Assembly: GCF_040655735.1 (NCBI RefSeq)
Contig: NZ_JBFAKK010000009.1
Coordinates: 282,106 to 346,105, forward strand
Length of the DNA: 64,000 nucleotides
Source: Phytomonospora sp040655735
GTDB lineage: Bacteria > Actinomycetota > Actinomycetes > Mycobacteriales > Micromonosporaceae
Reading direction: 5' to 3'
The translations under genes were made by a program, and so were the position numbers. The notes below the pieces were generated by a model that saw nothing but the letters and a program-made list of their open reading frames with translations, did not search any database and was not told the DNA's origin. Shown here one piece after another: positions 24,164 to 32,620 of the stretch. Within the stretch, counting starts at the first letter, position 1, and each line of letters begins with the position of its first letter.

Positions 24164-25590
24164 CCATCCCCCACGGTTCGGGAAATCTGGTGGGCCTGCC
24201 TTTCCCGACGGCGGCGAAGCCGCGGGTCCGCGACATCGGGCTGCGCGCCAACCTGCGGCGGGCGACGGGGACGATCCGCGCCAAGCGCGCGGCGGTGGTC
24301 GGCGAGGTCGAGGAGACCGGCGACTGGGAGCCGCTGCGCGAGGCGGGCCGGGCCATCAAGGCGCGGACCATGCGCCACCTCCCGGAGCTACTGGAACGCT
24401 TCGAGGCCAAGGCGACCGAGGCCGGCGCGGTGGTGCACTGGGCGCGCGACGCCGGTGAGGCCAACCGGATCGTCGCCGACCTGATCCGCCGCACCGGCGA
24501 GCGCGAGGTCGTGAAGGTCAAGTCGATGGCCACCCAGGAGATCGGCCTCAACGAAGCCCTCGCCGCCCAGGGGATCGCGGCGACCGAGACCGACCTGGCC
24601 GAGCTGATCGTGCAGCTCGCGGGGGACGAGCCCTCGCACATCCTGGTCCCGGCGATCCACAAGAACCGCAGTGAGATCCGTGAGTTGTTCCGCGCGCGCA
24701 TGCCAGGGACCGACGACTCGCTCACCGACGAGCCGCGCGACCTCGCCGAGGCCGCGCGCAAGCATCTGCGGGCGAAGTTCCTGTCGGCGAAGGTGGCGGT
24801 GTCGGGGGCGAACTTCGCCGTGGCCGAGACGGGGACGCTGGTGGTCGTCGAGAGCGAGGGCAACGGGCGGATGTGCCTGACCCTGCCCGAGACGCTCATC
24901 AGCGTGGTGGGGGTCGAGAAGATCCTGCCGGAGTTCGCCGACCTGGAGGTGTTCATGCAGCTGCTCCCCCGGTCGTCGACCGGTGAGCGCATGAACCCGT
25001 ACACGTCGATGTGGACCGGGGTGACCGAGGGCGACGGACCGTCGAGTGTCCACATCGTCCTGATCGACAACGGGCGGTCGGCGACTTTGGCCGACGAGGT
25101 CGGGCGCCAGGCGCTGCACTGCATCCGCTGCTCGGCCTGCCTCAACGTGTGCCCGGTCTACGAGCGGACCGGCGGGCACGCCTACGGCTCGGTGTATCCG
25201 GGCCCCATCGGGGCGATCCTTTCGCCGCAGCTGACCGGGATCGAGGCGAACAAGACGCTGCCGTTCGCGTCCACGCTGTGCGGCGCCTGCTACGAGGTCT
25301 GCCCGGTGAAGATCAACATTCCGGAGGTGCTGGTACACCTGCGGCAGGAGTCGCCCAAGAACCTCGCGGAGAAGTCGGCGATGGGCGCGGCGGCCTGGGT
25401 GATGGGCAGCAGGCGGCGCTACGAGGCCGGCCTGCGGGCGGCGCGCATGGGCTCGTTCCCTTGGCGCGCCAAGGGATCACTGAAGCACATGCCGTGGCCG
25501 ATGTCGGGCTGGACGTCGTCGAGGGACCTGCCGGTCCCTCCCAAGGAGTCGTTCCGGGACTGGTGGAAGCGGGAAGGGGAAGGCCGTTGA
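24160..25590 (+). CDS. lutB: L-lactate utilisation protein LutB (ferredoxin-like iron-sulfur subunit)
   Basis: The 476-residue protein has an N-terminal LUD domain (for example VKVKSMATQEIGLNEAL and ANFAVAETGTLVVVESEGN) and two 4Fe-4S motifs: C321, C324, C327, C331 in CIRCSACLNVCP and C374, C377, C381 in CGACYEVCP. The C-terminal tail ends in a basic tryptophan-rich region typical of LutB. It transfers electrons during lactate oxidation. Translation is coupled to lutA (ATGA overlap) and lutC (TTGA overlap). Confidence 0.93.
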   Translation: MTIPHGSGNLVGLPFPTAAKPRVRDIGLRANLRRATGTIRAKRAAVVGEVEETGDWEPLREAGRAIKARTMRHLPELLERFEAKATEAGAVVHWARDAGEANRIVADLIRRTGEREVVKVKSMATQEIGLNEALAAQGIAATETDLAELIVQLAGDEPSHILVPAIHKNRSEIRELFRARMPGTDDSLTDEPRDLAEAARKHLRAKFLSAKVAVSGANFAVAETGTLVVVESEGNGRMCLTLPETLISVVGVEKILPEFADLEVFMQLLPRSSTGERMNPYTSMWTGVTEGDGPSSVHIVLIDNGRSATLADEVGRQALHCIRCSACLNVCPVYERTGGHAYGSVYPGPIGAILSPQLTGIEANKTLPFASTLCGACYEVCPVKINIPEVLVHLRQESPKNLAEKSAMGAAAWVMGSRRRYEAGLRAARMGSFPWRAKGSLKHMPWPMSGWTSSRDLPVPPKESFRDWWKREGEGR

Positions 25591-26207
25591 ACGCCCGAGA
25601 GGAGATCCTGGGCCGTCTGCGGACGGCATTGCGCGCCGCCCCGGAGGAACCCGAGCCCGTCCGGGACTACCGGCGCACGGGAACGGCCGACCCCGAGGAG
25701 TTGCGGGCACTGCTCGTCGACCGCCTGCGCGACTACCGCGCCACCGTCCACGAGACCGAACCGGACGGCCTGCCCGCCACGCTCGCCGCGGTCCTCGCCG
25801 ACGTCGCCGTCCTCGCCGTGCCCGCCGGCCTTCCCCCCGAATGGCTCGCCGGGCACACCGGCGAGCTTCGTGAAGACCCCGGCGTCGACGGCCTCGACAC
25901 CAGCGACGCCGTACTGACCGGCGCGGCCGTCGCGATCGCCGAGACCGGCACGATCATCCTCGACGCCGGCCGCGCGCAGGGCCGCCGCGCCCTGACGCTC
26001 GTCCCCGACCGCCACATCTGCGTGCTCTTCGCCGAGCAGGTCGTCGCCGGCGTCCCCGAGGCCCTGGCCCGCCTGGACACGCCGACGGCGCCCCTGACAT
26101 GGATCAGCGGCCCCTCCGCGACCAGCGACATCGAGCTGCGCCGGGTCGAGGGCGTGCACGGTCCGCGACGGCTCGACGTCGTTCTCGTCTATGCAGCGGA
26201 CGGGTGA
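25587..26207 (+). CDS. lutC: L-lactate utilisation protein LutC (LUD domain)
   Basis: The 206-residue protein begins LNAREEILGRLRTAL and holds the LUD core AAVAIAETGTIILDAGRAQGRRALTLVPDRHICVL in shorter pieces, ending SDIELRRVEGVHGPRRLDVV, the conserved SDIE-HG-GP motif. It is the third subunit of the L-lactate oxidising complex. The TTG at 25587 overlaps the lutB stop and has GAAGGGGAAGG before it. No GntR-type LutR regulator is adjacent. Confidence 0.92.
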   Translation: MNAREEILGRLRTALRAAPEEPEPVRDYRRTGTADPEELRALLVDRLRDYRATVHETEPDGLPATLAAVLADVAVLAVPAGLPPEWLAGHTGELREDPGVDGLDTSDAVLTGAAVAIAETGTIILDAGRAQGRRALTLVPDRHICVLFAEQVVAGVPEALARLDTPTAPLTWISGPSATSDIELRRVEGVHGPRRLDVVLVYAADG

Positions 26208-26264
26208 GCTGACCGTTCGACGGGTTGCAGCCTCCGATCGGCTTTGGCAAACTCCCCGACACGA

Positions 26265-26290
26265 GCCGGTGGCCTTCGAAGGACACCGGC
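26265..26290 (+). terminator. Hairpin after lutC
   Basis: GCCGGTGGCCT and AGGACACCGGC pair at 10 of 11 positions around a TCGA loop. It lies 58 bp after the lutABC stop and before the next start, the expected place of an operon terminator. Confidence 0.55.
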
Positions 26291-26345
26291 ACGGCGCGTG
26301 GGACGCGCCGCGACATTGGGGGATGTTTTGCCGAACGGAGTGCTC

Positions 26346-27230
26346 GTGTCCGTGCTGCCCAAACCTCGTGAAGTACGGCTCGCCACCGCCTTACTGGCCG
26401 TACCCGCCTGCCTGGCCGCCCTCGTCCTGCTCCGCGGACTCGTCGCCGGCTGGTTCACCAACTCCCTGGGCCTGGCCACCGCCGCCCTGGCCGGCTCGGC
26501 GCTCGCGGCCGGCGTCACGACGCTGATGTTCCGCCAGGGCCGTCCCGCGCCGCGGCGCACCGCGACGACCCTCGCCACGATCAACCTGGCCGCGATGGCC
26601 GCGATCGGCGCCATCGGCGCGGTGCTGGCCTTCACCCGCGCCGGCCAGGAGGACCGCCACGGCCTGGCCGCGATCGGCGTCATCGTCTTCGGCCTCGTGT
26701 CCGTCGTCGGCGCCGCCGTGGCGATCATGAACGCCGTCGCGCTGCGGATGCTGCGCTCCGGACCGGCCTACGCGTGGTTCGAGGGCGAGGCGCCCGCCGA
26801 GGAGGAACCCGCCGTCACCGGCCCCCTGCCCGGACGTCCCCTGCCCGTTCTCATGCTCGCGACGGGCGCGGCCAGCGTGCTCTTCCTGCTGGTCGTCCGC
26901 GGACCGGACCTCATCGAACGCCCCTGGCTCATCCTCACCTCGATCACCGACCCCGGCTACCTCGGCGCCTACGCTGGCATTCTCGTCGCAGCGCTGACGT
27001 CCTGGGTGATCCGCGGTGTCCGCGCGGCCCGCAAGACCGCGATGGTCGCCGCCGTCTTCAGCGCGGTCATCTGGACCCTGTTCACCCTCTCCGGCCTCAT
27101 CTCGCTGACCTCGGGCCGGGCACTGGGCGAGTTCGCCGGCTCGGTCGTGCTCGCCGCCGCCTCCTTCGCCGTGATCGTCATGCTCGCCCGCGCCGCGCCG
27201 CTTCCGGCCCATGACGACCCGCTCGGCTGA
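26346..27230 (+). CDS. Multi-span membrane protein of unknown function
   Basis: The 294-residue protein has about eight hydrophobic segments, starting with LATALLAVPACLAALVLL and ending with SVVLAAASFAVIVMLARAA. A charged loop in the middle (EGEAPAEEEPAVTGPLPGR) separates two four-helix halves. No catalytic motif or family was recognised. GTG at 26346 is preceded by GGAG 5 bp upstream. It is upstream of the YbaB/WXG-like genes on the same strand with a 112-bp gap, so co-transcription is possible but not shown. Confidence 0.65.
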   Translation: MSVLPKPREVRLATALLAVPACLAALVLLRGLVAGWFTNSLGLATAALAGSALAAGVTTLMFRQGRPAPRRTATTLATINLAAMAAIGAIGAVLAFTRAGQEDRHGLAAIGVIVFGLVSVVGAAVAIMNAVALRMLRSGPAYAWFEGEAPAEEEPAVTGPLPGRPLPVLMLATGAASVLFLLVVRGPDLIERPWLILTSITDPGYLGAYAGILVAALTSWVIRGVRAARKTAMVAAVFSAVIWTLFTLSGLISLTSGRALGEFAGSVVLAAASFAVIVMLARAAPLPAHDDPLG

Positions 27231-27342
27231 CCGTACGGCCGCTCCACCCAAACCCGCCGATGAAGGCGGACGCGTCCGGCGTGGCATCTTTGGCACACTG
27301 ACTCACGTCGGTCCAACGCGCACGCCCGCCGGTCAGGAGCCC

Positions 27343-27690
27343 ATGAGCAACGCGGAGATGCTCGAACGCGCCGCAGAGGTCGAGAGTCTGCTCGGCCAGC
27401 TCACCGCGGCCCGCCGCACCATGCTCGCCGCCGCCGAACGCGCCGAGGACCTCCGCGAGCAGATCACCGACGAACGTGTCGAAGCACGCTCCCCCGACGG
27501 CCTGGCGCGAGTCGTGTGCGACGGGCACGGCAAACTCCAGCGGGTCGAACTTGACACGGTCCGGTACAACAGAGCGACCGAGGAACAACTGTGCGCAGCG
27601 GTACTCACCGCGCTCAGCTTGGCCCGCGGCAGAGCCGAGAAGATCGCCGCCGTGCACTGGCGCGAATACGAACAGACCGCCCGGCGCTAG
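27343..27690 (+). CDS. YbaB/EbfC-family protein, copy 1
   Basis: The 115-residue protein resembles YbaB/EbfC nucleoid-associated proteins: an N-terminal coiled helix (MSNAEMLERAAEVESLLGQL), a central beta region VEARSPDGLARVVCDGHGKLQRVEL, and a C-terminal helix. AGGAG precedes the ATG. In actinobacteria, divergent YbaB-like genes are common next to WXG-type secretion genes, where they may act as chaperones or regulators. It is 8 bp before a second YbaB-like gene. Confidence 0.72.
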   Translation: MSNAEMLERAAEVESLLGQLTAARRTMLAAAERAEDLREQITDERVEARSPDGLARVVCDGHGKLQRVELDTVRYNRATEEQLCAAVLTALSLARGRAEKIAAVHWREYEQTARR

Positions 27691-27698
27691 GAGGTCAC

Positions 27699-28058
27699 GT
27701 GGAGGACAGCGATACGGCCGGGGACGGCGCGGCCGCTCAGGTCGCCGAACTCGCCGACCGGCTCACCGCCGCTCGCATCACGGCCACCTCCCCGCGCAAC
27801 ATCGCCCGCGCGGTCTACGACGGGCACGGCCGGGCCATCAGCCTCGAACTGCGCCCGGGCGCCAAGCTCCAGCACAGTCCGGAGAGCATGAGCGAGATGA
27901 TCACCGCCGCCCTCCAGGCCGCCGACCGGGCCGTCGACGCGCTCCGCCAGCACGCCTACGACGACGTGCGCGTCGCCGGTGACACCATCGGCAACTGGCG
28001 CAGGCACCCCGCCGATCCCGGCGCCGCGGTCGCCGCCGCCTTCGGGACGCAGGGGTGA
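27699..28058 (+). CDS. YbaB/EbfC-family protein, copy 2
   Basis: The 119-residue protein has the YbaB middle motif in a degenerate form, NIARAVYDGHGRAISLELRPGAKL, followed by a helix ESMSEMITAALQAADRAVDALR. The GTG at 27699 is preceded by AGGAGG, which overlaps the previous stop. It differs strongly from copy 1, so they are not recent duplicates; a heteromer is possible. It is 4 bp before the WXG-like gene. Confidence 0.68.
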   Translation: MEDSDTAGDGAAAQVAELADRLTAARITATSPRNIARAVYDGHGRAISLELRPGAKLQHSPESMSEMITAALQAADRAVDALRQHAYDDVRVAGDTIGNWRRHPADPGAAVAAAFGTQG

Positions 28059-28062
28059 GAGC

Positions 28063-29091
28063 GTGAACGGTGAGAGCATGTCCTCGATCCTGGCGAGCCT
28101 TCCCGTGGACCTGCGGGCCGCCGCCGCCGACCTGTACGCCAAGGTCATCGTGGTCGCCTGGGAGGCCGAGGAGACCCTCGCGATCTCCTTCAAGATCCTG
28201 CGCGAGACCCGCGGCAAGCCCGAGCTCCTCGACTCCGGCAGCGAGCTGCTCGACCGCTCGGTGGCCGCCGAGATCATCGCCGCGCGCGACGAGATCGGCG
28301 CGGCCGGCGCCCGGTTCACCGGTTCGTGGACCGGTGGCGGCGCGGAGTCCTTCAACACCTACCTGCCGAAGCTGCTCGCGGTGATCGAGTCGATGGAGGA
28401 GTCGGCGCTGACGACCGCCGAGGCCGTCCGGCTGTTCCGGCAGGCGCTCGACGACCTGTGGCAGCGCGTGGTCGAGCGGACCTGGAACACCGGCGCCGAG
28501 GTCACCGCGGCCGTCGCGCAGGCGGGCGGCAACCAGGCCGTCGCCGTCGCGCTGGTGCTGGGCATCGTCGACCGCTACGCCGCGCACGTCAGCGGCATCG
28601 CCGGGGCCTTGATCAACCTGGCCAACAACCAGTACAAGGCCGGCGAGAAGCTCGGTGAGGTCGCCGCCCTCCCCGGCGTCGCCGACCTCGGCGATCCGCG
28701 CCTGCCCGTCCCCACCGACCAGGCGGCCAACCCGTCGTGGAGCGACGCCGACCGCAAGGACAACTGGCGGCCCGGCGGAGAGCTGCGGATGGACACCGAG
28801 GCCATGGCCACGATGGTCGCCGCCTTTCGGAACAACGGAACGTACTGGGGCAGCGCCGCCCGCCACCAGGCCGAGGCCGCCGACGCCCACCTGACGCCGG
28901 GCGCCTTCGGGATCGGCGTCGACTTCTACGCCGACGTCCACGCGGTCATGGCCCGTGACCGGCGTCTCTACCGCGACGCCGACGCGCGCATGGACTCCGT
29001 GGCGGGCTCCCTGAGCGAGATCGGCGAACTGTACGGCATGATCGACGAGGACACCACGTCCTCGTTCAACAAGCAGATGGACGACCAGTAG
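28063..29091 (+). CDS. WXG100/ESX-like helical protein
   Basis: The 342-residue protein is helical, with a WXG-type turn in FTGSWTGGGAESFNTYLPKL (about residues 83-102) between two long helices. The middle part has small hydrophobic helices (VAVALVLGIVDRYAAHVSGIAGALINL). The C-terminal part ends in a second helical hairpin, with no toxin domain recognised. Proteins of this shape are exported by type VII systems or form chaperone-like pairs. No ESX ATPase gene lies in the window. The GTG start follows AGGGG. Confidence 0.6.
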   Translation: MNGESMSSILASLPVDLRAAAADLYAKVIVVAWEAEETLAISFKILRETRGKPELLDSGSELLDRSVAAEIIAARDEIGAAGARFTGSWTGGGAESFNTYLPKLLAVIESMEESALTTAEAVRLFRQALDDLWQRVVERTWNTGAEVTAAVAQAGGNQAVAVALVLGIVDRYAAHVSGIAGALINLANNQYKAGEKLGEVAALPGVADLGDPRLPVPTDQAANPSWSDADRKDNWRPGGELRMDTEAMATMVAAFRNNGTYWGSAARHQAEAADAHLTPGAFGIGVDFYADVHAVMARDRRLYRDADARMDSVAGSLSEIGELYGMIDEDTTSSFNKQMDDQ

Positions 29092-29125
29092 CCCACGGAG
29101 CAGCATGTCCGACCGCCCCGCCTGT

Positions 29126-29140
29126 ACCGGTTCAGCGCAT
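29126..29140 (+). repeat. 15-bp direct repeat, copy upstream of fasR
   Basis: ACCGGTTCAGCGCAT occurs here, 14 bp before the fasR start, and again 6 bp after its stop at 30322-30336. Exact 15-mers flanking one gene are unlikely by chance. It may be an operator for FasR autoregulation or a remnant of an insertion. Confidence 0.6.
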
Positions 29141-29154
29141 GGCAGGCTGACGCG

Positions 29155-30315
29155 ATGAAACTCGCTGCCACGATCCGCAACGTCGAGCGGGCGGCCGGAG
29201 CGCTGGCCACCCAGAGCGTTGCCCGGATGGACGAGGTCCTCCCGTGGTTCCGCGATCTGCCCGCCGACCAACGGTCGATGGTCATGCTCGTGGCGCAGGC
29301 CGGCGTGCGGTCCTTCGTCGAGTGGCTGCGCGCCGATGGCGTCGACTCGGCGATCTCCGACGAGGTCTTCGAGGCCGCGCCGATGGAGCTTGCGCGCGCG
29401 ATCACCCTCCAGCACACCGTGGCACTGGTGAAGGTGACCATCGAGGTCGTCGAGGAGCAGGTGCCGCAGCTGGCGGCCAAGGGCGAGCACGCCGAGCTGG
29501 CCGAGGCGGTGCTGCGCTTCTCGCGCGAGGTGGCCTTCGCCGCCGCGCGTGTGTACGCGCGTGCCGCCGAGACGCGGGGCGCCTGGGACGCGCGCCTTCA
29601 GGCGCTGCTGGTCGACGCGCTGCTTCGCGGTGAGGCCGGCGACGAGCTGACCTCGCGCGCGGCGGCTCTCGGCTGGTCGGACGCGACGCCGGTTTCGGTG
29701 GCGGTCGGGCGCTCCCCCGGTGGTGAGGCCAGTGCCGTGCTGCACGCGCTGCACCGCACGACCCGCCGTTTGGGCGTCGACGTGCTGGCGGGCGTGCACG
29801 GAGACCGGCTGGTGGCGGTGCTCGGCGGGGTCGCCGAGCCTTTGGCGACGGTCGAGAAGCTGGCCGGGAAGTTCGGCGACGGGCCGATCGTGGTGGGTCC
29901 GGCGGTACCGACGCTGGAGCAGGCGAGCGAGTCGGCGCGGGCCGCGCAGATGGGTTTTCGCGCGGCGGCGGCCTGGCCGGATGCGCCGCGTCCGGTGTCG
30001 GCGACGGAGTTGATGCCCGAACGGGCGCTGCTGGGCGACCAGCACGCGCGGCAGGTCCTGTCGACGCAGATCTACACGGCGCTGACGAAGGCCGGCGGCG
30101 AGCTGCTGGAGACGATGGACGCGTTCATCACCAGCGGCGGCGTCCTTGAGGGGACGGCGCGCGCGTTGTACGTGCACCCCAACACCGTCCGGTACCGGTT
30201 GCGGCGGATCACCGAGGTGACGGGGTTCTCGCCGACGGTCTCCCATGACGCTTTCACGCTGCGGCTGGCGCTGGCGATCGGGCGGCTCGATCCGAGCGGG
30301 GAGCTGCCGCGCTAG
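29155..30315 (+). CDS. fasR: PucR/CdaR-type regulator, FasR-like (fatty acid synthesis)
   Basis: The 386-residue protein ends with the PucR C-terminal helix-turn-helix (ARALYVHPNTVRYRLRRITEVTG). The N-terminal half (VARMDEVLPWFRDLPADQRS, ...MVMLVAQAGVRSFVEWL, RAITLQHTVALVKVTIEVVE, ARVYARAAETRGAWDARL) strongly resembles FasR, the actinobacterial activator of fabD-fabH-acpP-fabF. In Streptomyces fasR sits directly upstream of fabD; here the operon is 11 kb downstream on the same strand. Symbol assigned by that resemblance, not by a search. Confidence 0.75.
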   Translation: MKLAATIRNVERAAGALATQSVARMDEVLPWFRDLPADQRSMVMLVAQAGVRSFVEWLRADGVDSAISDEVFEAAPMELARAITLQHTVALVKVTIEVVEEQVPQLAAKGEHAELAEAVLRFSREVAFAAARVYARAAETRGAWDARLQALLVDALLRGEAGDELTSRAAALGWSDATPVSVAVGRSPGGEASAVLHALHRTTRRLGVDVLAGVHGDRLVAVLGGVAEPLATVEKLAGKFGDGPIVVGPAVPTLEQASESARAAQMGFRAAAAWPDAPRPVSATELMPERALLGDQHARQVLSTQIYTALTKAGGELLETMDAFITSGGVLEGTARALYVHPNTVRYRLRRITEVTGFSPTVSHDAFTLRLALAIGRLDPSGELPR

Positions 30316-30321
30316 CGGTGG

Positions 30322-30336
30322 ACCGGTTCAGCGCAT
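30322..30336 (+). repeat. 15-bp direct repeat, copy downstream of fasR
   Basis: Exact second copy of ACCGGTTCAGCGCAT. It precedes the GH16 gene by 113 bp, so it could belong to that promoter region. Confidence 0.6.
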
Positions 30337-30449
30337 AGCCCTCCGCACAGTCGCACCCGTGCGATGGGAAGGTTTCCACCCGGCCTTCTTCCCCCACTGT
30401 GGATGATCCAATAGCCTGGCGCGGTCCCTCGACGAAAGGACCGCCCTCC

Positions 30450-31271
30450 ATGCGCCTGACCAAGCCCTTGCGCGCGGCCGCCCTGGCAGCCGTGACCGTC
30501 GCCGCGACCGCGGCCTCGGTGATCGTCTCCGAACCGGCCCAGGCCGACTGGGTCTTCAACGAGGACTTCAACGGCACCGCCGGAGCACAGCCCAGCACGA
30601 CCCGGTGGACCCAGCAGACCGGCTGCGAGTGGGGCGGACGGCCTGCCGACAAGGAGCGGCAGTGCTACACCGACGGAGGCCACAACGCCGAGCTGGACGG
30701 CAACGGCAACCTGGTGATCACCGCGCGGGACGAGGTCACCGTCGTGGACGGCAAGTCCTACCAGTACACCTCGGCGCGTGTGGAGTCGAACACGCTCATC
30801 GGCGCCGGCGGCGGCGTCGAGGTCCGGGCGAGGATGTCGGGCTTCGAGGTGGGCGCCTGGCCGGCGATCTGGACGCTCGGGCAGCCCGAGGACGTCTGGC
30901 CGCAGTACGGCGAGATCGACCTGATGGAGAACGGCGGCGGCGGATCCTGGGTCCCGCAGTGGCACGTGCACACACCCGCCAACGGCAACGGGGCCGAGTT
31001 CGCCGGCATCGACCCGAGCCAGTGGCACATCTACGAGGCCGAGTGGACCACCGGTCCGCAGGGCACCGTGAAGATCTCCATCGACGGCGTCTTCGTCGTC
31101 GAGGAGCCCTTCGTCGTACCGGCGAACTCCCCGGCCAAGATCGTGCTCAACGTCGCGGTGGGCGGCTGGGCGACCGACCGCCAGTGCCCCGACGGCACGT
31201 GGGAGTGCAAGGTCTCGCCCGATCCGGACATGAACAGCACCCTCACCGTCGACTACGCGAGGGCCTGGTAG
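30450..31271 (+). CDS. Secreted GH16 endo-glucanase-like enzyme
   Basis: The 273-residue protein has a signal peptide (residues 1-32, ending EPAQADW). The catalytic core contains EIDLMEN with E155 as nucleophile, D157, and E160 as acid/base, the GH16 signature, plus YTSARVESNT and WPAIWTLG substrate-binding motifs. GH16 enzymes cleave beta-1,3 or mixed beta-glucans and related polymers outside the cell. AAAGGA precedes the ATG. No extra binding module is present. Confidence 0.9.
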   Translation: MRLTKPLRAAALAAVTVAATAASVIVSEPAQADWVFNEDFNGTAGAQPSTTRWTQQTGCEWGGRPADKERQCYTDGGHNAELDGNGNLVITARDEVTVVDGKSYQYTSARVESNTLIGAGGGVEVRARMSGFEVGAWPAIWTLGQPEDVWPQYGEIDLMENGGGGSWVPQWHVHTPANGNGAEFAGIDPSQWHIYEAEWTTGPQGTVKISIDGVFVVEEPFVVPANSPAKIVLNVAVGGWATDRQCPDGTWECKVSPDPDMNSTLTVDYARAW

Positions 31272-31339
31272 CCCTCGGGGCGGTCGTGGCGCACTATTGT
31301 CACGACCGTTCCACTCCCGCGCGTAAGGACCGATCCGTG

Positions 31340-31780
31340 ATGCCCAAACCCATCGAGCTCCTCGCGGACATGCACGAGATCAAGGCCGTCGTCGACGCGA
31401 TCGACAACTCCGTCGACGTCAAGGACTGGGAGCACTGCCTCTCGCTGTTCACCGAGCACGTGCACGTCGACTTCTCCAGCCTCGGCGGCGGTGCCCCGAC
31501 CGTCATCCCGGCGGCCGCGCTGGTCGCCTCGTGGCGCACCAACCTGCACGAGCGCAAGTCGAGCTACCACCTGCGGACCAACCACGAGATCAACCTCGAC
31601 GGCGACACCGCCTGGGTGTTCTCGAAGGGCGCCGGGTACAACAAGCTCGACAACGACCTGTGGGAGTTCTGGGGGACCTACGAGCACACGCTCGTCCGGA
31701 CCCCCGCCGGGTGGCGATGCTCGGCGATGGTGTTCACGCTGACGCACACGCGGGGGTCGGACGCCGTGCGGCTGGGGTAG
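31340..31780 (+). CDS. SnoaL/NTF2-like protein
   Basis: The 146-residue protein shows the cone-shaped NTF2 fold: MHEIKAVVDAIDNSVDVKDWEHCLSLF at the start, HVDFSS, and a C-terminal pair of strands WEFWGTYEHTLVRTPAGWRCSAMVFTLTH in shorter pieces. Such proteins include dehydratases, cyclases and small hydroxylase partners, but no catalytic residues can be assigned. AAGGAC lies 9 bp before the ATG (6 bp before an alternative GTG at 31337). Inverted repeats CGGTCGTG and CACGACCG at 31281-31308 cover its probable promoter and may be an operator. Confidence 0.72.
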   Translation: MPKPIELLADMHEIKAVVDAIDNSVDVKDWEHCLSLFTEHVHVDFSSLGGGAPTVIPAAALVASWRTNLHERKSSYHLRTNHEINLDGDTAWVFSKGAGYNKLDNDLWEFWGTYEHTLVRTPAGWRCSAMVFTLTHTRGSDAVRLG

Positions 31781-31792
31781 GAAGCCCTCGTC

Positions 31793-32100
31793 TCACCGCG
31801 AGTCGCCCTTGGCGGCATGTGCCGCGAGGTCGTCGATCAGGCGGCCGAGCAGGCGTGTGAGGTCTTTCCGGTCGGCCGCCGGCCAGTCCGCCAGCGCCTC
31901 GCCGAACCAGTCGCGGACCGCGCGCAGGCAACGGTCGGCCGTCTCCTCCCCCGCCTCGGTGAGCGCGACGTGGCGAGCGCGACGATCATCGGTGACCACG
32001 ACCCGTTCGACGAGGCCACGCTGTTCGAGCCCGTTGAGATGCCGGGTGACGTGAGGGCCCTCCACCTGCATTCTCGTGGCTATCTCGCCGACGCGCCGGG
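31793..32100 (-). pseudogene. MarR-family regulator, truncated at N-terminus
   Basis: The frame reads RRVGEIATRMQVEGPHVTRH, NGLEQRGLVERVVVTDDRRARHVALTEAGEE, a MarR winged helix with the recognition helix and wing intact, then a C-terminal dimer helix. The first helices and the start codon are absent. Going upstream, the frame runs straight into the opposite-strand monooxygenase fragment near 32100, so the 5' end was lost in a deletion. A short product from ATG at 32071 would lack a full DNA-binding domain. Confidence 0.7.
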
Positions 32101-32620
32101 ACTCTCCTCGACACCTACGAGGCCGAGCGCCTGCCGGTGGCCCGCGCGGTCCTCGCCGACAGCACCGAGAAGATGCGCATGGTCATGCGCGCGGCGGCCG
32201 CCGACGACGGCCCGGCCGCACAGCGCGGTCTCACCGACGACTTCACCACCGGTCTCACATCGCTTACCCCAACAGTCCGCTCACCGCGACCCCACTCGCC
32301 GGACGACACCCGGCACGACCGGGCGAGCGCGCGCCGGACGCCGTCGGCGCGGATCCGTCGACCGGCGGGAGGATCCGCCTCTTCGACGTGTTCCGCGGGC
32401 CGCACTGGACGCTGCTCGCCTTCGGCGGCCACGCCGACGCGCCGCCGGTACCCGCCTGGATCGACCTGCGGGTCCACCGGGTGAGCGGCGAGCTCGGCCG
32501 GGACGCCTACGGCGTCACCGGACCCGAGCTCGTGCTGGTCCGGCCGGTCACATCGCGGCGCGAGGCGGGAACGCCGAGATCGGCGCGTACCTCGACAGGA
32601 TCGGCGGCGGCCCGCAGTGA
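32098..32620 (+). pseudogene. FAD aromatic hydroxylase, C-terminal fragment with frameshifts
   Basis: The start TLLDTYEAERLPVARAVLAD is the family's FAD-domain exit helix, and VFRGPHWTLLAFGG, VTGPELVLVRP and GHIAARGGNAEIGAYLDRI are its thioredoxin-like C-terminal domain. These lie in three different frames: a shift occurs near 32260, and another near 32540 where codons in RP(DG)HIA are missing. No N-terminal FAD motif is present. The gene is dead and joins head to head with a truncated MarR gene. Confidence 0.8.
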
